Positions 24,555 to 38,800 are shown, counted from the first letter of the stretch. The stretch is DNA of 64,000 nt from Atkinsonella hypoxylon (GCA_000729835.1 JFHB01000008.1:186001-250000), one strand, 5' to 3'. Program-made: numbers and translations. Notes: generated by a model from the letters alone, not told the origin.

Positions 24555-25450
24555 ATGGGAGATTGCAATCTAGCCCAAATTCTTGCACAGCTCAGACATT
24601 CTCCCTCAATGAGCTATCCTGAAGCTAAAACTCTTCTATCAAAGGCAAAACTTTCACTTCTCAGCTTGAACGCTCTCACTCCTACTCATTCGTCTTCGCC
24701 GCAACTTCTTGCTCTCGCCCGGGAGACATATGAGCAAGGAGCTCTTTTCGCAATTCGAGCTCGCAATCCTGATGACTTTACGCGTTATGTGCAGCAGCTC
24801 CAGCCATTCTACGAACTCCCTTCCTCAATTCTGCCGCCAAATTTGCCAGAGAGGAACAAGGTCACGGGACTGAGTCTTCTTCTCCTCCTAACTCAGGGCC
24901 GATATGCTGAGTTCCACACCGAATTAGAGGGTCTGGCAAATAGAGACGGCGGAGGAAGTGCTGGCGATGTTGAAGGTGATCGATACCTTGGGTATCCTAT
25001 TCGATTAGAAAGATGGCTCATGGAAGGAAGCTACGATCGGGTGTGGAAAGCGATGAAGAGCAGTGAGGTACCTTGTGACGAGTATGGAGTTTTCTCCGAG
25101 GTAAGAACTCTTGACGATATGCCATCCTATCCGATCATCCGACTTTAATGCGCTTCAGCTGACTTCAATGATAGATTTTGAAGAACCAGATTCGATCCGA
25201 AATCGCCAGCAGTAGCGAACGTGCATATCCTAGCTTGCCCCTCAGCTCTACCAAAAGTCTACTCTTTCTCGACTCCGAAGGTGACGTGATTCAGTTTGCG
25301 AAACATCGAGGATGGGGAGTGAAGGATGGTCATATACATTTTCCCGATGCGGCCGATGTTGGTGAAGATCATCGTTCAAAGAAAGATGTCAGTCAGGTGA
25401 TCATAGAAAACACTTTGGGCTACGCTCGTGAGTTAGAGACGATAGTTTGA
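24555..25450 (+). CDS. RPN12: 26S proteasome lid subunit Rpn12
   Basis: Rpn12 is a PCI-domain subunit of the proteasome lid, added last in lid assembly. Two exons, 24555-25100 and 25175-25450, separated by a 74 nt intron, give 273 residues (yeast 274). Helical N-terminal repeats contain YEQGALFAIRARNPDDFTRYVQQLQPFY, and the family block TGLSLLLLLTQGRYAEFHTELEGL follows. The PCI part has YPIRLERWLMEGSYDRVWKAM in exon 1 and RSEIASSSERAYPSLPLSSTK in exon 2; the C-terminus reads VIIENTLGYARELETIV, as expected. Start ATG 24555 is the first in frame. It is convergent with alpha-COP, 298 nt away. Confidence 0.96.
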
Positions 25451-25748
25451 GTATATAAGAGTGCTTCATATTGTACGACCATGAAGTTTGGTGGCCTGCT
25501 GAGTACTTTCAAGAGGACCAAATGACGTTGCAACATGGCCTCAATCGTCGAGTAGTACTGTTGTAATTTAAATCCTCGCAATCGCCTTTTATTCATTGCA
25601 TCAATGCGGCCTCTACATCCTCCTAAGTAAGGCCTCTGGCCTGTGGCTTGCCGACCCGTCCCTCCCAGTATACCCCATTGCTTCCAGCTGTTTTCTCTAC
25701 ACTTCTTATGTGGATTCAGCAATCGCGAGATGAAGACGTGTGAGCTGA

Positions 25749-28700
25749 TCAAACAAAAAGCTTCAGGCCACTTCCATGTTTACCAACCTCGCAAACTTCA
25801 CATACCCGGCACACAGTACCTTTATATTTGGAGTGATACTTAGAACCATCAAAGGCACATTCTTCAAACGAGCTGCCACTATAGATAGGTGTGTGACTGG
25901 CAGCACAAATATCAAATTCAGCAAACTGGTCAAATTCTATGTCAATGGCATCGTTGGGATTTCGTTCACATTGCGCCTTGGTTCTCTTGGCCTATCAGAA
26001 TATGTTAGCCGAGTACTCAATATTAATCGACATTGCAAAGGCTACTCACATTCTCCACAATTTTGGTAGAACCACCATTGGCAATGATGCGATTGGCAAA
26101 GCTCAAGGCTGAGTTGTAGTTCTTGTTTTTCAAAGCAAGTTGCATCGCACTCAAAAGGGCCAGCTGTCGATGAGGGACCTCAATTTTTGGAATAGTGAAA
26201 TAAGCCGAAAGCTCCAAGCTCCTTTTCAACTTGGTGGAGTCTTGGGGTAGTGAATCAGGGGCTCCAAGCTTCCGCCTGGCAAGCTCGATGTCCATCGCCA
26301 GAGTATATTCACTTGCTGAGGTGATGAGCTTCCTAGCTTCGGCTACCTCAGCCTCGCTTGAAACAGCATTGACTAAAATCGTGTGCAGGATACCCTTAAA
26401 AAGTCGGATTCCATCCTCCAACTTATTTGCCTTCATGGAATCATATCCCTTCTGAAGGTCATTGGTTGCCAGGTGTTCCAAGTCGCGAGGTACGATAGGG
26501 AGGACCTGTCGAGGATCAATATCATCGACAGTTCTACGGATGTAATTGACCAAGGCCGGGAGACCGGGGGAAGCGGGCAGGAAGCTTCTTGATGATCGAT
26601 AGACCTCCAAGAATCGAGCTTTGAGTGGATTGAAATTGACGACACCAACTTGTCTGTTCAAAAGCTGCATGGCAGACTCAAAAGAGCCTCCTGCAACATG
26701 ATCAACGGCCAACGGCGAATTTCGAGCCCACAGATCCGCCTCACTGCTGCCAGCACCGCCAGCATCCGCGCTATCCACATTAACGAAGTCTCCGTCAATT
26801 TCCAGGACATCATCGTCGCCCATATCCCAGCCAGCAACATCTTCGTCGTCATCTTCGGCTAAGCCACGGCCACGTCTTTTGCTGTGCTCACCATCTGCAT
26901 CTTCGTCCAAGGTCATTTTATCTGCCGTCTCCCCCTCATCCTCCAGAGACAAGCCTTCGACTTGACCAAGGAGGGCCTTTTCGAAAAACGACTGAGAACT
27001 GGCCTTGATGGGCCAATTGGCTCGGAAGGTCGGAACAATTGGCTTAGGAATGCTTAATGAGTTGCCCAACGGAGGCATGTTGAGCTGATCTTCAGTGACA
27101 CCAGTGGCGTCTAAAATAGCCCGATATTCGTCATCTAGACCATGGGACTTGGCAGTCATGTATGCAAGAGGATCTGAGAAACGTTAGTGGAGGCCCCTCC
27201 GCTGCACGAGACAGAGGATACATACAAAGATCAATCTCCTTAAACATCTGGATGCGATCTTCAACCTCACCCAGGTATAGAGCATTATGAAAACGAGAGC
27301 TGAAATCTCCCCGATGTTCCGCAATTTTAGCCATCCTTGCTAGCTTGGAATGATCGCCAGTAGTTAAGTACAAAAAGGATAGTTTGTCGAACTGCTTCAG
27401 CTTTTGATAGCACATTTCAACAATCTGGTGGTTGCCGTGTGCCAACGCTTCAGTGCTGAGCCGAGCCCAGAACTTGGGCTTATCCAATTGCTTTGCCATC
27501 TCCACAGCAACATCAAGGTTACCGCACTCGATCGCCAGGTCAAATCTAGTTGTTGAATCCTGTACAAATTGCAGAGCAATCTCCGGATATCCTTTCTTTT
27601 GGAGATATGAGATAATAGACTGTCCCACAAGACTGGAGGTGCGGATAATGTGCAGCATTTCTTCATAGTTGCGTTTTACCAGTGCAAGCTTGAAACGGTA
27701 TTCCGTAGGATCGATTTGTAGTATTCTTGGTTTGGCTGCACGATCCAAGCAATAGACATTACGACCCTTCACGCGAACCAGATACACAGTCTGGTCAAGA
27801 GTCCGTACGATACCATTGTCGCCATTCAAAAGAGTATACTTGACATGATTGAGGGTTGAGTAGAGGAGAACTCCGACGTCATCCCAAGTTGCGCTCTTGA
27901 TTCGAATAGTTTCATGAAGGGTGCTGACTTGTTCGAGTGTCTTGGTTATAATTGTGACATTATGCTTGCTTAAAAGTGCCGCGTATAGGCCGTCCGAAGA
28001 CCAGACGACATATTTTACTCCACCAACGGCCAACTCAGCGGTACTTTTCTTTTGCTGGATATCGTACAAGTGGACTGCTGTTGGTGTAATAATCAGAAGG
28101 TTCCCAGTCCCACCAAAGTAAATGTCGCTGGCACCAACTGGTGGTTTGAACGATCGAGTAGTGTTGTTGGAGAGATCTTTTATGTCTATGGTTTGATTGG
28201 CAACGTTCAGGACTGCGAATCGGTTCCTTGCAACAAAAATAGCAGAATTTCCAGAGCCTCGTTTGGACTCTGACGGTTCAATAGCTCCGGATCCGTCTTT
28301 AGGTAAATTGACCAGCTCGTACGAACCTCCATCAGCTGGTGTGGCAACTAGAACTGATCTCTCGGCGGGGTTGTATGACAATGTTCGGGGAGTCACCCAC
28401 GGACTGCCCAATTTCTTCAAAGACAACAAGGTTGGACTTTCCACATTTCGCTGAAAGTCGTAAGACTTGATTTGTTTCTCCTTCGTGATGTAGAAGAGCA
28501 TATTCTGGTGTGTTGAAGATGCTGGTCGTTCCCGCTCCAGCTTGAAGACCATTACCCCATTATCGTGACCTGCAGCGAAAAGATTAATTTCAGGATGTGC
28601 AGCTATGACCCAGAAACGGTCATTCTCTCGCTTGAATGACTGAACAGCGGTGCGTTTGTTGAGGTCCCAAACTCGTATAGTTTTATCCTCACCAGCTGAT

Positions 28701-29670
28701 AAGATCAAATCTTGATGTGGGTGGAAAAGACATCCTGATGCGTTATGAAAATGGCCCCTGCAGGTATCAACTTCCCATGCCTTAGTCTCGCTCATGCGCC
28801 AGAGTTTGACCAATCTATCGTCACCAGCAGACACGATTAGTGGCATAGTTGGATGAAAAGCAACCCAGTTAACTCCTCGATCGTGGCCTTCTAATACAAA
28901 CTTGACAACTGCATCAGTGTTGCCGAACATATCTGCCTGATTTTGATTGGCACGTGCCATCTGATCTTCAAAGCTCATAGATGTAGGAGCTGAATGTTTC
29001 TTCCGAAGGCCAGAGATATCCCAAACGCGAACGGACTGATCAAGCGATGCAGAAACAACAAGATCTTCTTTAGGATGGAACTGGGCACACATGGTGTAAT
29101 GATTGTGGCCAGTCATCGTACAAACTGCACGAGGATTGTCAGTAACTGCCTAATTAAGATGACTTATCTCATAAAAAGCCACGTACTGAGAGAGCGGTTC
29201 TGCCAGTTCCAGATGCGTATAGTTTGATCGTCTGATGAGGATAGAATCCATGGCAGTTCGTGGTGGAAAAAGACTGTGCGGACATAATCGAGATGGCCGT
29301 TCAAGGTGAAGAGACAACGTCGACTTTGATATGACCAAACCTTGATCTTGTAATCGTCACCACCAGACACGAAGAGGGGTTGAGTTTTGTGAAAGTCGAC
29401 GCCTCGGACGGGACCATCATGTTCTTCAAAGCGGTCGATTAGTGTGCCCATTCTGTAATCCCATAACTGAATTGTTGACGAGTGCAGGGCCACGAGGATC
29501 CATGGTCTGTCATGCCAATTAGCAACAGCGGGCTTAGTCAAGAACTAATCCTTATACCTCTTAGGATGAAAGGCGATGCCTTTTGCCCTCGAAGACTTTG
29601 ATTCGAACTATTGACATATCAGAATTTCAACTGGATGATGTAGGCCAATGATTGCTACCTTGGTCAGCAT
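25749..29670 (-). CDS. COP1: Coatomer subunit alpha (alpha-COP)
   Basis: Alpha-COP is the largest subunit of the COPI coat for Golgi-to-ER transport and binds dilysine signals. Six exons in transcript order: 29670-29659, 29607-29558, 29506-29187, 29124-27226, 27173-26050 and 25991-25749, giving 1215 residues (yeast 1201). The first exon encodes only MLTK. The N-terminus is a WD40 propeller: [65 protein letters not shown] and [24 protein letters not shown]. An alpha-solenoid follows ([23 protein letters not shown]), then the C-terminal domain that binds epsilon-COP, ending [33 protein letters not shown]. All introns are 51-62 nt. Every junction restores conserved sequence. Confidence 0.97.
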
Positions 29671-30335
29671 GCCTGGGGAGGACTGCATCTTGGAGGAGAG
29701 GGCAGGAAGCCGCAGCTTCGTGCTTCAAGAGAACGGAGGCGCAAATGAATTGAGAACTTAAGAACCCCAGCGTACGGCGCTATTCAGGGGTTGGTGATTT
29801 ATCAGTGCCGTAGAATTTGTCGCGAAGAGGCTGGCAGGGAAGTGTCTAGAGGACGGTGACGGTGGCCCTTACTCCTTCCTGGCTTGAAGCAAGTGAGCAT
29901 CGTGTCCATCTTCAATTGTGGGAACAGACATACGGCGGGGCGCACCATTATTATTCCGTCTCCCCATACCGCCCTGCTCTTCATAATTGATTGTGCCCAC
30001 TGGACACGCTAACAGCGTCTCACACTAGTCCGTATTGGGACAGCTTTCGCTTTTAACCTACAAACGGCTGTGTTCTGTTCTAGCTTGGCTTGCGACCATG
30101 TATCAATAACGCTTCCATCACCGAACTGAACTTTTCCCCTTTTACGGTCGACTTTAGCAGAAAGTCAGTATCAGATCATAGATCCAGGTTTCGAAGTACT
30201 TAGGCCGGTATCCCTCTTTTACTCAGTAGTGATTCGTGCTTGTTGAAGTCTGTGTCCGGGGGAAGATTTTATATTGCCTCGTCACGTCGTCAGACCATGC
30301 ATTACCGGGTCAATGATGTGTCTCTGTCAAGAATC
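29671..30335. promoter_or_regulatory. Divergent promoter of alpha-COP and UGGT
   Basis: A 665 nt spacer lies between two ER/Golgi genes that start away from each other, so joint control is possible. No ERSE- or UPRE-like site (CCAATN9CCACG or CAGCGTG) was found by eye. The 30240-30335 part is open into UGGT and contains an in-frame ATG at 30297. Confidence 0.5.
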
Positions 30336-33300
30336 ATGGCCGCTCTAGCTTTGCTAGGGTTTATGGCCCAACTTACTGCGGCAGTTCCCGCAGTGAAGGT
30401 GGGCATGACTGCCACCTTTAACGCAGGACCTTACTTGTTGGAGCTTGTGTTTGTGCCCCCTTCTCTCAGCACGATGCTTTTCGATAACTAATATTAAGAA
30501 GTGAAACAGCCGCAGCAGAAAACTCCTCGTCATATTTCCCGCTTCTAGACCGGCTCTCTAGTGGCTATTTCAATAACGCCTCCAGTGATTTGGAATTATA
30601 TGACCGTTTTATTGAAGTGCTCTATCGTGATGGACATGTGACCGATCTTGAGGCTTTATCTACCTTTAACCTTGCACTTTCTTTGCGCTCAGCGGCACCT
30701 AGGATTGAGGCACATTATCAGCATTACAGAACGGCCATACAGCCTTTTGTCGAGCACAATGACTGCGATGTGTGGGTTCTGTTTGATATGAAACAGTACT
30801 GTACACCTGAACTTGACATTATTGTAAAAGATTCGTTATTCTCTAAGTATGTAACACCTTGGATAGAGTTTTGGATTTCGACTGCTAAACATATAGATAG
30901 TGCTGTGAGGACACTGCCATTTGATCGAACACTTGGTTCAGGGCGGGAAGCCGTTCTATTTGGGGACCCAACATCACCTAAGTTCGCTAAGTACCACGAA
31001 AAGCTCTCAATTGCTGCGCGCGCATCAATTTTGAATTACAGGATTCGCTATCGCCCCGACAATGCAATTGCCAATCGTACCCTACCAATTGGTGGTTACG
31101 GTGTTCAACTCGCGTTAAAGAAAACAGACTATGTCGTAATCGACGATCGATATGCAAGCCAATTTTCACAGCAGGAGCCCTTGAGCTCGCAAAACATGCT
31201 TGATGACGAGGCAAACGAGGCAACAGACTTAAAGCCTCTATCTACTACTGAACTGCATTCGATAGGCCTGAAAGCGGCTTCATTCATACAACAAAGTGAA
31301 GATCCTTTTGATACCTTAGTCAAACTCTCACAAGATTTTCCCAGATATGCTTCTTTCCTATCCTCACAAAATGTATCGAGTGCTTTTTCCAATGAACACA
31401 AACCAAATAAAGCACGGACGGTACCCGATGGCGTAAATTTTCTTTGGATGAATGGTGCTCAGCTTATAGATCGACAAATTGATCCATTTACTCTCGTGGA
31501 CATTCTCCGTCGAGAGCGCAGATTGATCAACGGAATTCGGCGGCTAGGATTCGATGGGAACCAGGCGGTTGCCTTACTTGGTAATGAGGCAATGTCTTCC
31601 GCAAGAAACAAGAAAGAATCATTGAGATACGACTGGACAGATCGTTCAGAGAATGGGCAGGTAATCTTATGGTTCAATGACCTGGAGCGAGATGAAACAT
31701 ATGAATCATACCCTAAGGCCTTATCTTCTGTAAGTTCTAGTTTTTTTCATCCCGTAACGTACAACGTCACTGACATCTTTGCCGATAGCTGCTGCAACGG
31801 ACATTTCCCGGCCAAATCCCGCCTATTGGCCTGAATATCTTCAATGTGGTTTTCCCTGCTGACCTGTCAAACCGGGGAGATTTACAGTTTATCAGGGACG
31901 TGTTATCAATCATGAATCGTGGTATTCCAATCAGATTCGGACTGGTGCCGTTACAAGATACGGACAATGCAACAAGCCAGGCTAAGGTGGCGTACTTTCT
32001 AGCGAGCAATTATGGCGTCGAAGCGCTTCTGTCATATATCGACCAAATAATTCTCGGAAATGGACTTCTGGATGAATCACTATTGTTTTTCGTTACCAAC
32101 AGTCGTCCGCTCCTGCCTAATGGCCATTCAAGCTCTCTGGAGGCGATACTCCAAGCAGAAGACTTACTGGGGCAGCTTCGCTCAACCACTGGATGGATCC
32201 AAAGACTTCAAGCTGATACGGCGATTCGCCCGCTTTTTGTAAACGGTGCGGCGATGCCTCGCGACCAGAATTGGATGCAAGCCATGAGCATGACGATAGG
32301 AGATGATCTCCAAATCATACAAGAGGGAGTGTATCGTGGCATCTTAGACGATGAGAGCTCTATCCCCGATATATTTCTCGACGAGGCAAAGTCGCGACGG
32401 AACGTGTATGTTTCGCAAAGTTCCGGGAAAACTCCGCGGATGGTAAACGTTGCAAGGTTATATGATGATAATGCGGATCTTTTTGGTGCTCTTCCAGTTC
32501 TGGATGTCCATGAAGACGCAACGGAGGAGAGTTGGGCTGCAATGACCATCCTGGCGGATATGTCCTCGCCTGCTGGCCTCCATCTGGTGCATTCAGCCTT
32601 AGACTTCAAGAAACAAAATCCAGGAGTTCGTATTGATCTTATCAATACGCATGGCGATCTGCCAACATCATCTCGGGTGATTGCAGGATTGAAGATGAAG
32701 GGAAAGGAATTGATGAAACTGCGTTCCATCGATGACTTGCAATTGATGATAGAGGCGTTGAACTCAGATGCATATGACTCCTATGCTGAAGGTTTGATGA
32801 AAGTCCTCACGGAGACGAAGCTGACGCTAGGCTCACTTAGTATTATCATAAACGGGAGAGTAGTCGGACCGTTCGCATCCGGGGCGTCTTTTACGCCTGA
32901 CGACTTCCAGGATTTGTTAGACTTTGAGCGCCAACGTCGCATTCTCCCTGTTTACGCAGCAGTCGAAGAGTTGGGCATGACTGATGCACTTTCTGATCCA
33001 GTGGCAGCAGCCAAGCTGACTTCAATAGTTGCCTTGTCAACTATCTCTGATCTCCCGGAAGGAATTTTCGAATCAACTCCAGCGACTCGAACTACGATAT
33101 ATGACACTTGGAATTTGGATCATGCGGCCATACAGACAGGTAATCCAAAAACAGCAAGCATACATATTGTGGGATTATTGGATCCTGCCAGCGAGAAGGC
33201 ACAAAGATGGGCTCCAATCCTGAAAGTGATATCACGTCTAGACGGAGTATATATGAAAATCATTCTCAACCCTAAAAAAGAGGTGGAAGAGCTACCAGTG

Positions 33301-34905
33301 AAACGTTTCTTTCGCTATGTCATTGACTCCAAGCCTCATTTTGAAGAAGATGGTCGTCTCAAAGTTTTACAAGCAACATTTACAGGACTTCCTTCAGACG
33401 TATTAATGACTGCAGGTCTGGACGTCCCCCCAGCGTGGTTAGTAGCGCCGAAATCTTGCGTCCATGACCTTGACAACATCAAATTAAGTGCGGTCAAATC
33501 TGATATTGAGGCAACATATCAACTTCAGCACATCCTTATTGAAGGCCATTCTCGAGAGAGTTCAGGCTCCGCCCCGCGCGGTGTACAACTTATTCTTGCC
33601 ACGGAGACTCAGCCGCTCATCACCGACACCATCATCATGGCCAACTTAGGTTATTTTCAATTCAAGGCAAATCCAGGTATTTATAATATCCAGCTCAAGG
33701 AAGGCAGAAGCCGCGAGATATTTACCATTGAAAGCATCGGAGCCCAGGGATGGGAACCAGTGCCCGGTGATGAGGAAACTGAGATAGTGTTGATGGATTT
33801 CCAAGGCGCAACCGTCTATCCACGTCTTAATCGCCACCCAGGCATGGAGAAAGACGACGTTTTGGAGGACCGCGCACAAGATGCCCATACGGGTGTGTTC
33901 AGCAAGGGTTTGAAGCTTGCAGAGGGTTTGCTCAGCAGCATGAAACCCAAAGCTGCTTTGATAGCCAAGCATGCCGATATTAACATTTTCTCAGTTGCCA
34001 GCGGACACTTGTATGAGCGCATGCTAAACATCATGATAGTTTCAGTCATGCGCCATACAAGGCATAGTGTAAAGTTCTGGTTCATCGAACAGTTCCTCTC
34101 CCCATCCTTCAAGCAATTTATACCGCACCTAGCAGAAGCATACGGTTTCAGCTACGAGATGGTCACTTACAAGTGGCCACATTGGTTACGACAGCAAAAA
34201 GAGAAGCAAAGAGAAATTTGGGGTTATAAGATCCTTTTCTTGGATGTTTTATTCCCACTGTCGCTCGATAAAGTGATTTTCGTCGATGCTGATCAGATCG
34301 TGCGGACCGATATGATGGACTTGGTCAGTCTGGATCTGAAAGGAGCCCCTTATGGTTTTACACCTATGTGTGATTCCCGAACAGAGATGGAAGGCTTCCG
34401 GTTTTGGAAACAAGGCTACTGGGCGAACTACCTACGTGGAAGACCATACCATATCTCTGCCCTTTACGTTGTGAACTTGCGGCGGTTTCGGGAATTAGCA
34501 GCTGGTGATCGTCTCAGACAACAGTATCATGCTCTCTCCGCCGATCCGGCCAGCTTATCGAACCTAGATCAGGATTTACCCAACCACATGCAGTTTCAAA
34601 TCCCGATTTATAGCCTACCGCAAGAGTGGTTATGGTGCGAGACCTGGTGCAGCGATGATAGTCTCGAGCACGCACGTACCATCGACCTGTGCAACAACCC
34701 TCTGACCAAGGAACCAAAACTTGACAGGGCCAGAAGACAAGTCCCTGAGTGGACCAGTTATGATAAGGAGATTGCGGTTCTTGAGGCTAAGCAAGGGCTC
34801 GGCCGTGAACCAGACTATGTGGTTGACAAAGGCCATGGAGCGGATGCAAGTTCGACAGAAGAAGATGTTGAGCCACTTCCTGGACGTAATAAGGATGAAC
34901 TGTGA
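30336..34905 (+). CDS. UDP-glucose:glycoprotein glucosyltransferase (UGGT)
   Basis: UGGT is the ER folding sensor that re-glucosylates N-glycans of misfolded glycoproteins for calnexin. Exons 30336-30448, 30502-31729 and 31789-34905 give 1485 residues, normal for the family. The N-terminus (MAALALLGFMAQLTAAVPAV) is a signal peptide; an in-frame ATG at 30297 would add 13 residues. Four thioredoxin-like domains are expected; visible landmarks are GVNFLWMNGAQL and FPGQIPPIGLNIFNVVFPADL. The C-terminal GT24 catalytic domain has IFSVASGHLYERMLNIMIVS, KFWFIEQFLSPSFK, the UDP/metal motif FVDADQIVRTDMMDL (about residue 1279), SALYVVNLRRFRE, LSNLDQDLPNHMQ and LPQEWLWCETWC. It ends in KDEL, an ER-retrieval signal. 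The first intron (53 nt, donor GTTTGT) is my best fit. Confidence 0.95.
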
Positions 34906-35800
34906 AATATCTTGAAGCAAGCGGGACTACTTCCGGTCATCTTTCTGCCGTCACACATAGAGGCGCGAACATCAATGGAATTTCCAAAAATTCTTAAGAA
35001 GCTATAGGTCAGGGATCCAGCGTCTTGGCGGATACCATAACCTGATACCATGAATACTCAGCATTTACCTTGAACACAAATAATGTTTGAGAATCACGAA
35101 AAACACTATGGTACTGGATAGAGTCATGAAGGAATCCCAGCGTCGGCTTTATAGCATTGTCGTGCAAATACTTGCTGCTGCCCACCTCGGCCGCAAATAA
35201 GAAGTTCTTTTTCATCACCATTTATCGTAACGAGGCGATCTTCCACATCGAATTCGAGAGGCATGACGCAGGTTTATGTGAGTAAACTTTAAATATGTTT
35301 TTATTGAAGTATTTCGATTTTCGTATTTCGTACGTACGATTAGACCAGCGAACACCTCGTGTTACATAGCGCCCATAGAACAGACTCCATCTATGACCTA
35401 GACCATTCCTCTTCCAAGCGCGATATAAGCCATAACATAAATCCATAGATTTCTAGCAAGAGTAATCAATATACAAGTCGGCCAGTGTGGGAACCAAAAC
35501 GGCCGACACAATCGCTCGATGAGTTACCTACGGCCACCGCCTAGCTTACAGTACACATGAGGCCAGCCAGTAGCATGCAGATACAGTATGTCAGGGAATA
35601 TAAAGGACCGATCCGGAGAAGAAAAAAAATGACAGCGATAAATTCGCGACTAGCTCAACTCGATAAAAGTGTGCCATGCCTAATTATTGACGAAAAGAGC
35701 GGAGAAGGGAATAAGAAAGGAAGAGAAGAAGGAAAGAAAAAGATACAAAGGCAGAAGGAAGAAAAATACTAAAGGGCGGCAACTGATGATTTGTTCATGG
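34906..35800. other. Spacer between convergent UGGT and WC-1
   Basis: The 0.9 kb is the shared 3' region. Purine-rich sequence (GAGAAGAAAAAAAATGAC and AGAAAGGAAGAGAAGAAGG) lies at 35610-35770 and is probably the WC-1 3' UTR read from the other strand as a pyrimidine tract. No gene is seen. Confidence 0.5.
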
Positions 35801-38800
35801 CTAACTCGTTTCGCGCTCTTCCTGGATGGAGGTCATGACTGAGCCTGCAGCACCACCAGACAATGAAGGCTGACTTGGTGGTGGCATTGCTGCGCTTGTC
35901 TTTTGAGTGGTAACAGACAGCTGTCCGTTATTTGTAGCAGGGTTTCTGGTCTGTGTTACATTGACTCCTTCACTGGCGACCGCATCGTGTTGGGCAATGC
36001 TAGTTCCTCTCGCGTTTGGCATCTGGGATGAGACTTCCTTCTGCAGAGGAGATGAGTGAATAGGAGACGCAGACTTCTTGCTCTGCGTGTCGCCATTGCC
36101 ATTGTTATTGCCGACTCCGGAGGAATTGCGCGGCGAGACACGCCCAGTCTGGCCATTAAATTAATAATGCTCTTGAAAGCTTACCAGACGCTACGTACCT
36201 GTTTGGCCCAGCGCAATCCACAGCTGTTACAGAGGTCCCTCTGACCACTGGGACCACGCCTCCATTCCGGTGTATTGCGCGTATGGCAGTTCGCGCAATC
36301 CCGTACCATATTTCCAACACCCTTTCTACGTTTCCTCTTCTTCTTGTTTGACAACAGGCCTCCAAGTTCTTCGGCGAGGATCCTGTTCACTTTCTCCATT
36401 TGTCTGAGCTCGAATTGCCAACTAGAGCATTTCGTTGTCCGCAATTCATCAAATATGTTGTCTTCGGCTGCGAGAGCGGCATCTTGTGTCCCCGGCATCA
36501 AGGCGCCTCCAGCGGGCTGTGAGACATGGCCACTCCCGGTGTTTGCGGCAGTGGTTGTACTGGACCGAGGGATACTTCCATTATTCGTGGCAGGAGTAGA
36601 TGCTGGTGCTATGCTTCGCGATGAAGCTTTGAGAAGCTTCGTCTGCGCGAGTAAGAATGACGGCTTTTGCCCTTCCGACGCGTCCCCAGGATACAAAGTA
36701 GTCTGTGCCTGTAAGCCTTGGCCGCGACGATTCTGTACCTCATGCTTGCAGCTGACGATCTTTCCTCTCCTGGCCTGCTCAATAGATCGTCCGAATTCAG
36801 GCCGAGATTCTTTGCGCATGAGATCTTGGATGCTTGTACCAAGAAGCGACTCTGGCTGTAAGTCGAGTAAAGATCTTACATTGGACGAAACAAACAAGAA
36901 CATGCCAGATGTCGATAACTTCGTCCATAACTCGCTATCACCAATACCTCCATTTGTTTCCAGACTTCTACGACTGAGAGCAAAAACGGGTCGTTTTCGA
37001 CCTACTAAAATAATGCATTTCCTACCCTTCCCTTGCTCAACAAATAATGAACCATGACTTTCGAACCAAGTGTACCCGCTTTGTTTGCGTCTGATCCTGA
37101 ATACTATGTTAACATGGTTGCCGGCAGTTGCGTCTTTCAATTCTCTGGTGACAGGGACGATATCAGATGGATGGCAGACGGATGACAAAGAGTTGCCAAC
37201 GAGTTCTACCGTGTCATATTCGAGCACTCGTTTCGAGGAAGGGGACAGATATAAAAACAGACCCTTCAATGAAAGGACATGGACAACATCATCCGTATTT
37301 TCCAAGAGCATTTTGTCCCAAGACTGCTTATGCCAGTCAGACACCAGGCCTTTAGGGTTGAATTGTTGTAGAAGCGTTGACACGTCATCAACACCTAGCG
37401 TTTGACCGTTTTCTGGTTCCCACTGGCTTGAAGCAGGCGGATTCCAAATGTACTGACCAATATCGCTGTGCTTGTAGTTCACCTTCACCCCACCCAGCTC
37501 CTGACTTGATATTGCATCCGGGCATTCGACCAAGTCTATTTGAAATCCGATGAAATATCGAATTTCATCGGTATCCCAGGGAATCGGTATCATTGTTAGC
37601 AGGTTGAGAAACGGCTTTCCACCCTTCCGATAATTGATTAGACTCTGCTGAACTTCGGAGCCTTCTTGAATCATCTTTTTCAGATTATATACGGCACCAT
37701 TATCGACAAACTCTCGTTTTGAGCCTGCTTCCACTTTTCCATCCGGCGCTTGTAGAAAGCGGCAGTTCTGTCCAACAATATCATGGCGACTATAGCCAGT
37801 AAGATTTTGGAAGTTGTCAGAAACGTATACAATGGGACAGTCGTTCATCGACACATCGCAAACCACAAAAGCACAAGACATGTCGACAGCCCCCAGGTGA
37901 ATTTTTGGGTCCTTTCTCGTCGCAACCAACCAAAGGGCTTTGAGCATATCGAAACCACTTTTGGAATATATCGTCTTCTCTTTGATTTCTTGATGGGCTG
38001 AGGCTATAATAGGCGTTGTAGGTCCAGAATTTGAGCTTGGCTGAGTGATGCTAGTGGCGGACGTGCCATGCTGCGGAGAAATTGCCGATTCAGACGAAGA
38101 AACGTGTCTCAATAAGGTTGGGGATAACACCTGACCGAAGGTATTCCCCGCTGTGCTCATAGGTATTGCATCCGAAGCGTGAGTTGGCGCTGGGTTCATC
38201 GCATTGAGTTGTGCTGTTGACAAGCGAAGCATGGTGTCTGGACGATTCCCCATGGCGCCTGATACGGCATGGGAGTTTGGGTTGATGGATGGGTTACTGG
38301 CAGAAGGCTCTGTAGAAAATGCAGCATCGAGACCAGTCATCTGACTCGTGGGGAAACTGTTGGCAAGAGGGCTGTCAGTAGTCCCTGCCGTTCCCGTGAC
38401 TGGAGATGCTGGAAATAGTGCAAGAGTTTCGTTCGGCATCTGATTCATATCAACATGGCCAAAACCAGGCGGGTGCATGGAACCAATGAGGTCCGACGAA
38501 ATTCCAGAAAAATCTGCAGCATCGGCAACGAAGTTTCCCATTTGATCCGACATATCGAAGTTCGTATTAAGTCCTGCAAACGAGGGTCCGACTTGTTGGG
38601 CAAATTGAAAAGTTCCTAAATCGGCATGGTTTGCTCCAAATGACAAGACATCTCTGGATGCACCACTAGACGACATGCGCCTTGGACTTTCCGAATCCAT
38701 AGAAGGGCTTCCATAAGAATGCGGCATGCTTTTTCGGCGGTGTATTTCGCTTTGATTATTTCGAATGATGTCGTCTAATGAGTCACTTGGCAACATTGAT

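Noticed and set aside
36275..37057. A 260-codon open frame on the plus strand opposite WC-1
   Set aside because: It lies entirely antisense to the WC-1 PAS-C and zinc-finger coding region, whose conservation explains the sequence.
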